From: Nitrosopumilaceae archaeon
GTDB taxonomy: Archaea > Thermoproteota > Nitrososphaeria > Nitrososphaerales > Nitrosopumilaceae
Assembly (NCBI GenBank): GCA_021296165.1
Contig: JAGWAW010000108.1
Location: 1 to 5,419 of the forward strand
Direction: 5' to 3'
Length of the DNA: 5,419 bases
Shown here: positions 4,956 through 5,419 of the stretch, piece after piece
Numbering within the stretch: the first letter of the stretch is position 1
How the letters are laid out: each line of letters starts with the position of its first letter
The notes under the pieces: model-generated
Told to the model about the DNA's origin: nothing
Seen by the model: the letters and a program-made list of their open reading frames with translations, nothing else
Database searches by the model: none
Program-made: the position numbers and the translations under genes

Positions 4956-5278
4956 ATTCTTTTAAAGTCCAGCCGCATGATGCTGCCCACCGGCGGGACG
5001 CCTATGTTCTGGTATCGGGACTTTGGCATGGTCATGACCACTTGTGTCTGCCGGTAGCTCTTTAGCTTGACGGTAGGCTGTGCCTGAAGTATGGCGTGTA
5101 TGATGGGCATCACCTGCCCCCGGGTTTCAGGATCCAGCTTGGAGAGACTCTCCATTATCATCTGCTTCTGCGATATGGGTTCGGTGGAGACGTTCTCTAT
5201 GAGCGTCAACTGTACCACCTGACCGTTGTCGACTATCTGCGATATCCTAAACTCGTTGGTTTCGTGGCTCTCCTCCAT
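4952..5278 (-). CDS. Hypothetical protein with beta-helix-beta character, 108 residues
   Basis: The 108-residue product has N-terminal strands (FRISQIV, GQVVQLTLIENV), a central Met-rich helical part (QKQMIMESLSKLDPETRGQV and on through about residue 66), then strands VKLKSYRQTQVVMTMP and a final GSIMRLDFKRI. This layout suggests a small alpha/beta fold. There are no Cys residues, signal peptide or membrane segment. I do not recognise the family; it looks like a lineage-specific archaeal protein. The ATG at 5278 is supported by a TATA box 26 bases upstream. Its stop codon shares the palindromic CTAG with the stop of the convergent thioredoxin-domain gene. Codon use, with ATA Ile and mostly G/C third positions, is like its neighbours. 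Confidence 0.75.
   Translation of the reverse strand: MEESHETNEFRISQIVDNGQVVQLTLIENVSTEPISQKQMIMESLSKLDPETRGQVMPIIHAILQAQPTVKLKSYRQTQVVMTMPKSRYQNIGVPPVGSIMRLDFKRI
4957..4963 (+). terminator. T-rich stretch after the thioredoxin-domain gene, possible terminator
   Basis: TTCTTTT follows the stop at 4953-4955 by one base. It could end the + strand transcript but is short, and it lies inside the 3' end of the convergent - strand gene (it encodes part of its FKRI tail), so it may simply reflect coding sequence. Confidence 0.3.
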
Positions 5279-5299
5279 GCTGTGGGGCAGGGGCGTGCC

Positions 5300-5308
5300 G
5301 ATTTATCT
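5300..5308 (-). promoter_or_regulatory. TATA box for the 108-residue protein gene
   Basis: On the - strand this reads AGATAAATC. Its centre is 26 bases upstream of the ATG at 5278, and the bases between are GC-rich and have no Shine-Dalgarno motif, consistent with a leaderless transcript. Confidence 0.55.
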
Positions 5309-5334
5309 CTACCGCCAGCTCCAGCTAAGCCATA

Positions 5335-5361
5335 AGTGCCCTACAGATCCTACCGGGCACT
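5335..5361. repeat. Inverted repeat AGTGCCC / GGGCACT
   Basis: AGTGCCC (5335-5341) pairs with GGGCACT (5355-5361) across a 13-base loop. It lies in the intergenic stretch upstream of the 108-residue gene, next to a short T-rich stretch as read on the - strand (TTACTTTT, 5362-5369). It could be a 3' end structure for a - strand gene to the right, or an operator. The window ends too soon to decide. Confidence 0.4.
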
Positions 5362-5394
5362 CAAAAGTAAGATCGGGGATGCGCCGTCCCTGGA

Positions 5395-5419
5395 TCAAGA
5401 ACAGTTCACCACGAGCTCG
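5395..5419 (-). CDS. Possible 3' end of a - strand gene (very uncertain)
   Basis: One - strand frame entering from the right edge reads ELVVNCS and stops at TGA (5395-5397). Its first codons end in G/C like the other genes, and a T-rich stretch and an inverted repeat lie just downstream, as for a gene end. Only seven codons are visible. A + strand ATG at 5379 is also open to the edge but has no well-placed TATA box. Confidence 0.2.

Overview
The window looks like a piece of an archaeal chromosome, most likely an ammonia-oxidising archaeon (Nitrososphaerota/Thaumarchaeota) with a GC-rich genome of the Cenarchaeum symbiosum type. The reasons are heavy use of ATA for isoleucine in otherwise G/C-ending codons, an almost complete lack of Shine-Dalgarno sequences before the starts, and A/T-rich TATA-like boxes about 26-28 bases upstream of nearly every start codon, as expected for leaderless archaeal mRNAs. 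The small proteins also have the look of lineage-restricted thaumarchaeal families. The genus is an inference, not something a single marker proves.

Layout, left to right. The 3' end of a + strand gene (1-59) is followed by a nine-T terminator. Two small + strand genes of unknown function follow (156-407 and 611-961), separated by about 200 bp of non-coding DNA that holds a hairpin. The second converges with, and overlaps by 6 bp, a small helical protein gene on the - strand (956-1210). Further right on the - strand are a 48-residue Cys/His-rich putative zinc protein (1244-1390) and a zinc-dependent MDR alcohol dehydrogenase (1426-2460). These three - strand genes are closely packed, but each has its own TATA-like box.

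A 204 bp divergent promoter region (2461-2664) separates the dehydrogenase from a + strand pair: a 79-residue basic helical protein (2665-2904) and a full-length 672-residue YyaL/SPATA20-type thioredoxin-domain protein (2937-4955). The latter converges on a 108-residue - strand gene of unknown function (4952-5278), the two stop codons sharing one CTAG. The last 140 bp hold that gene's promoter, an inverted repeat and possibly the tail of another - strand gene.

Functionally this is mostly an ordinary chromosomal region with two recognisable proteins: an MDR oxidoreductase and a thioredoxin/six-hairpin-fold protein. No mobile element, CRISPR array, rRNA or tRNA is visible. The most useful observations are the small zinc protein, the start-site revisions supported by the TATA spacing, the overlapping convergent junctions (one with an 8-bp GC-rich hairpin), and a possible degenerate GIY-YIG fold in the 116-residue protein.
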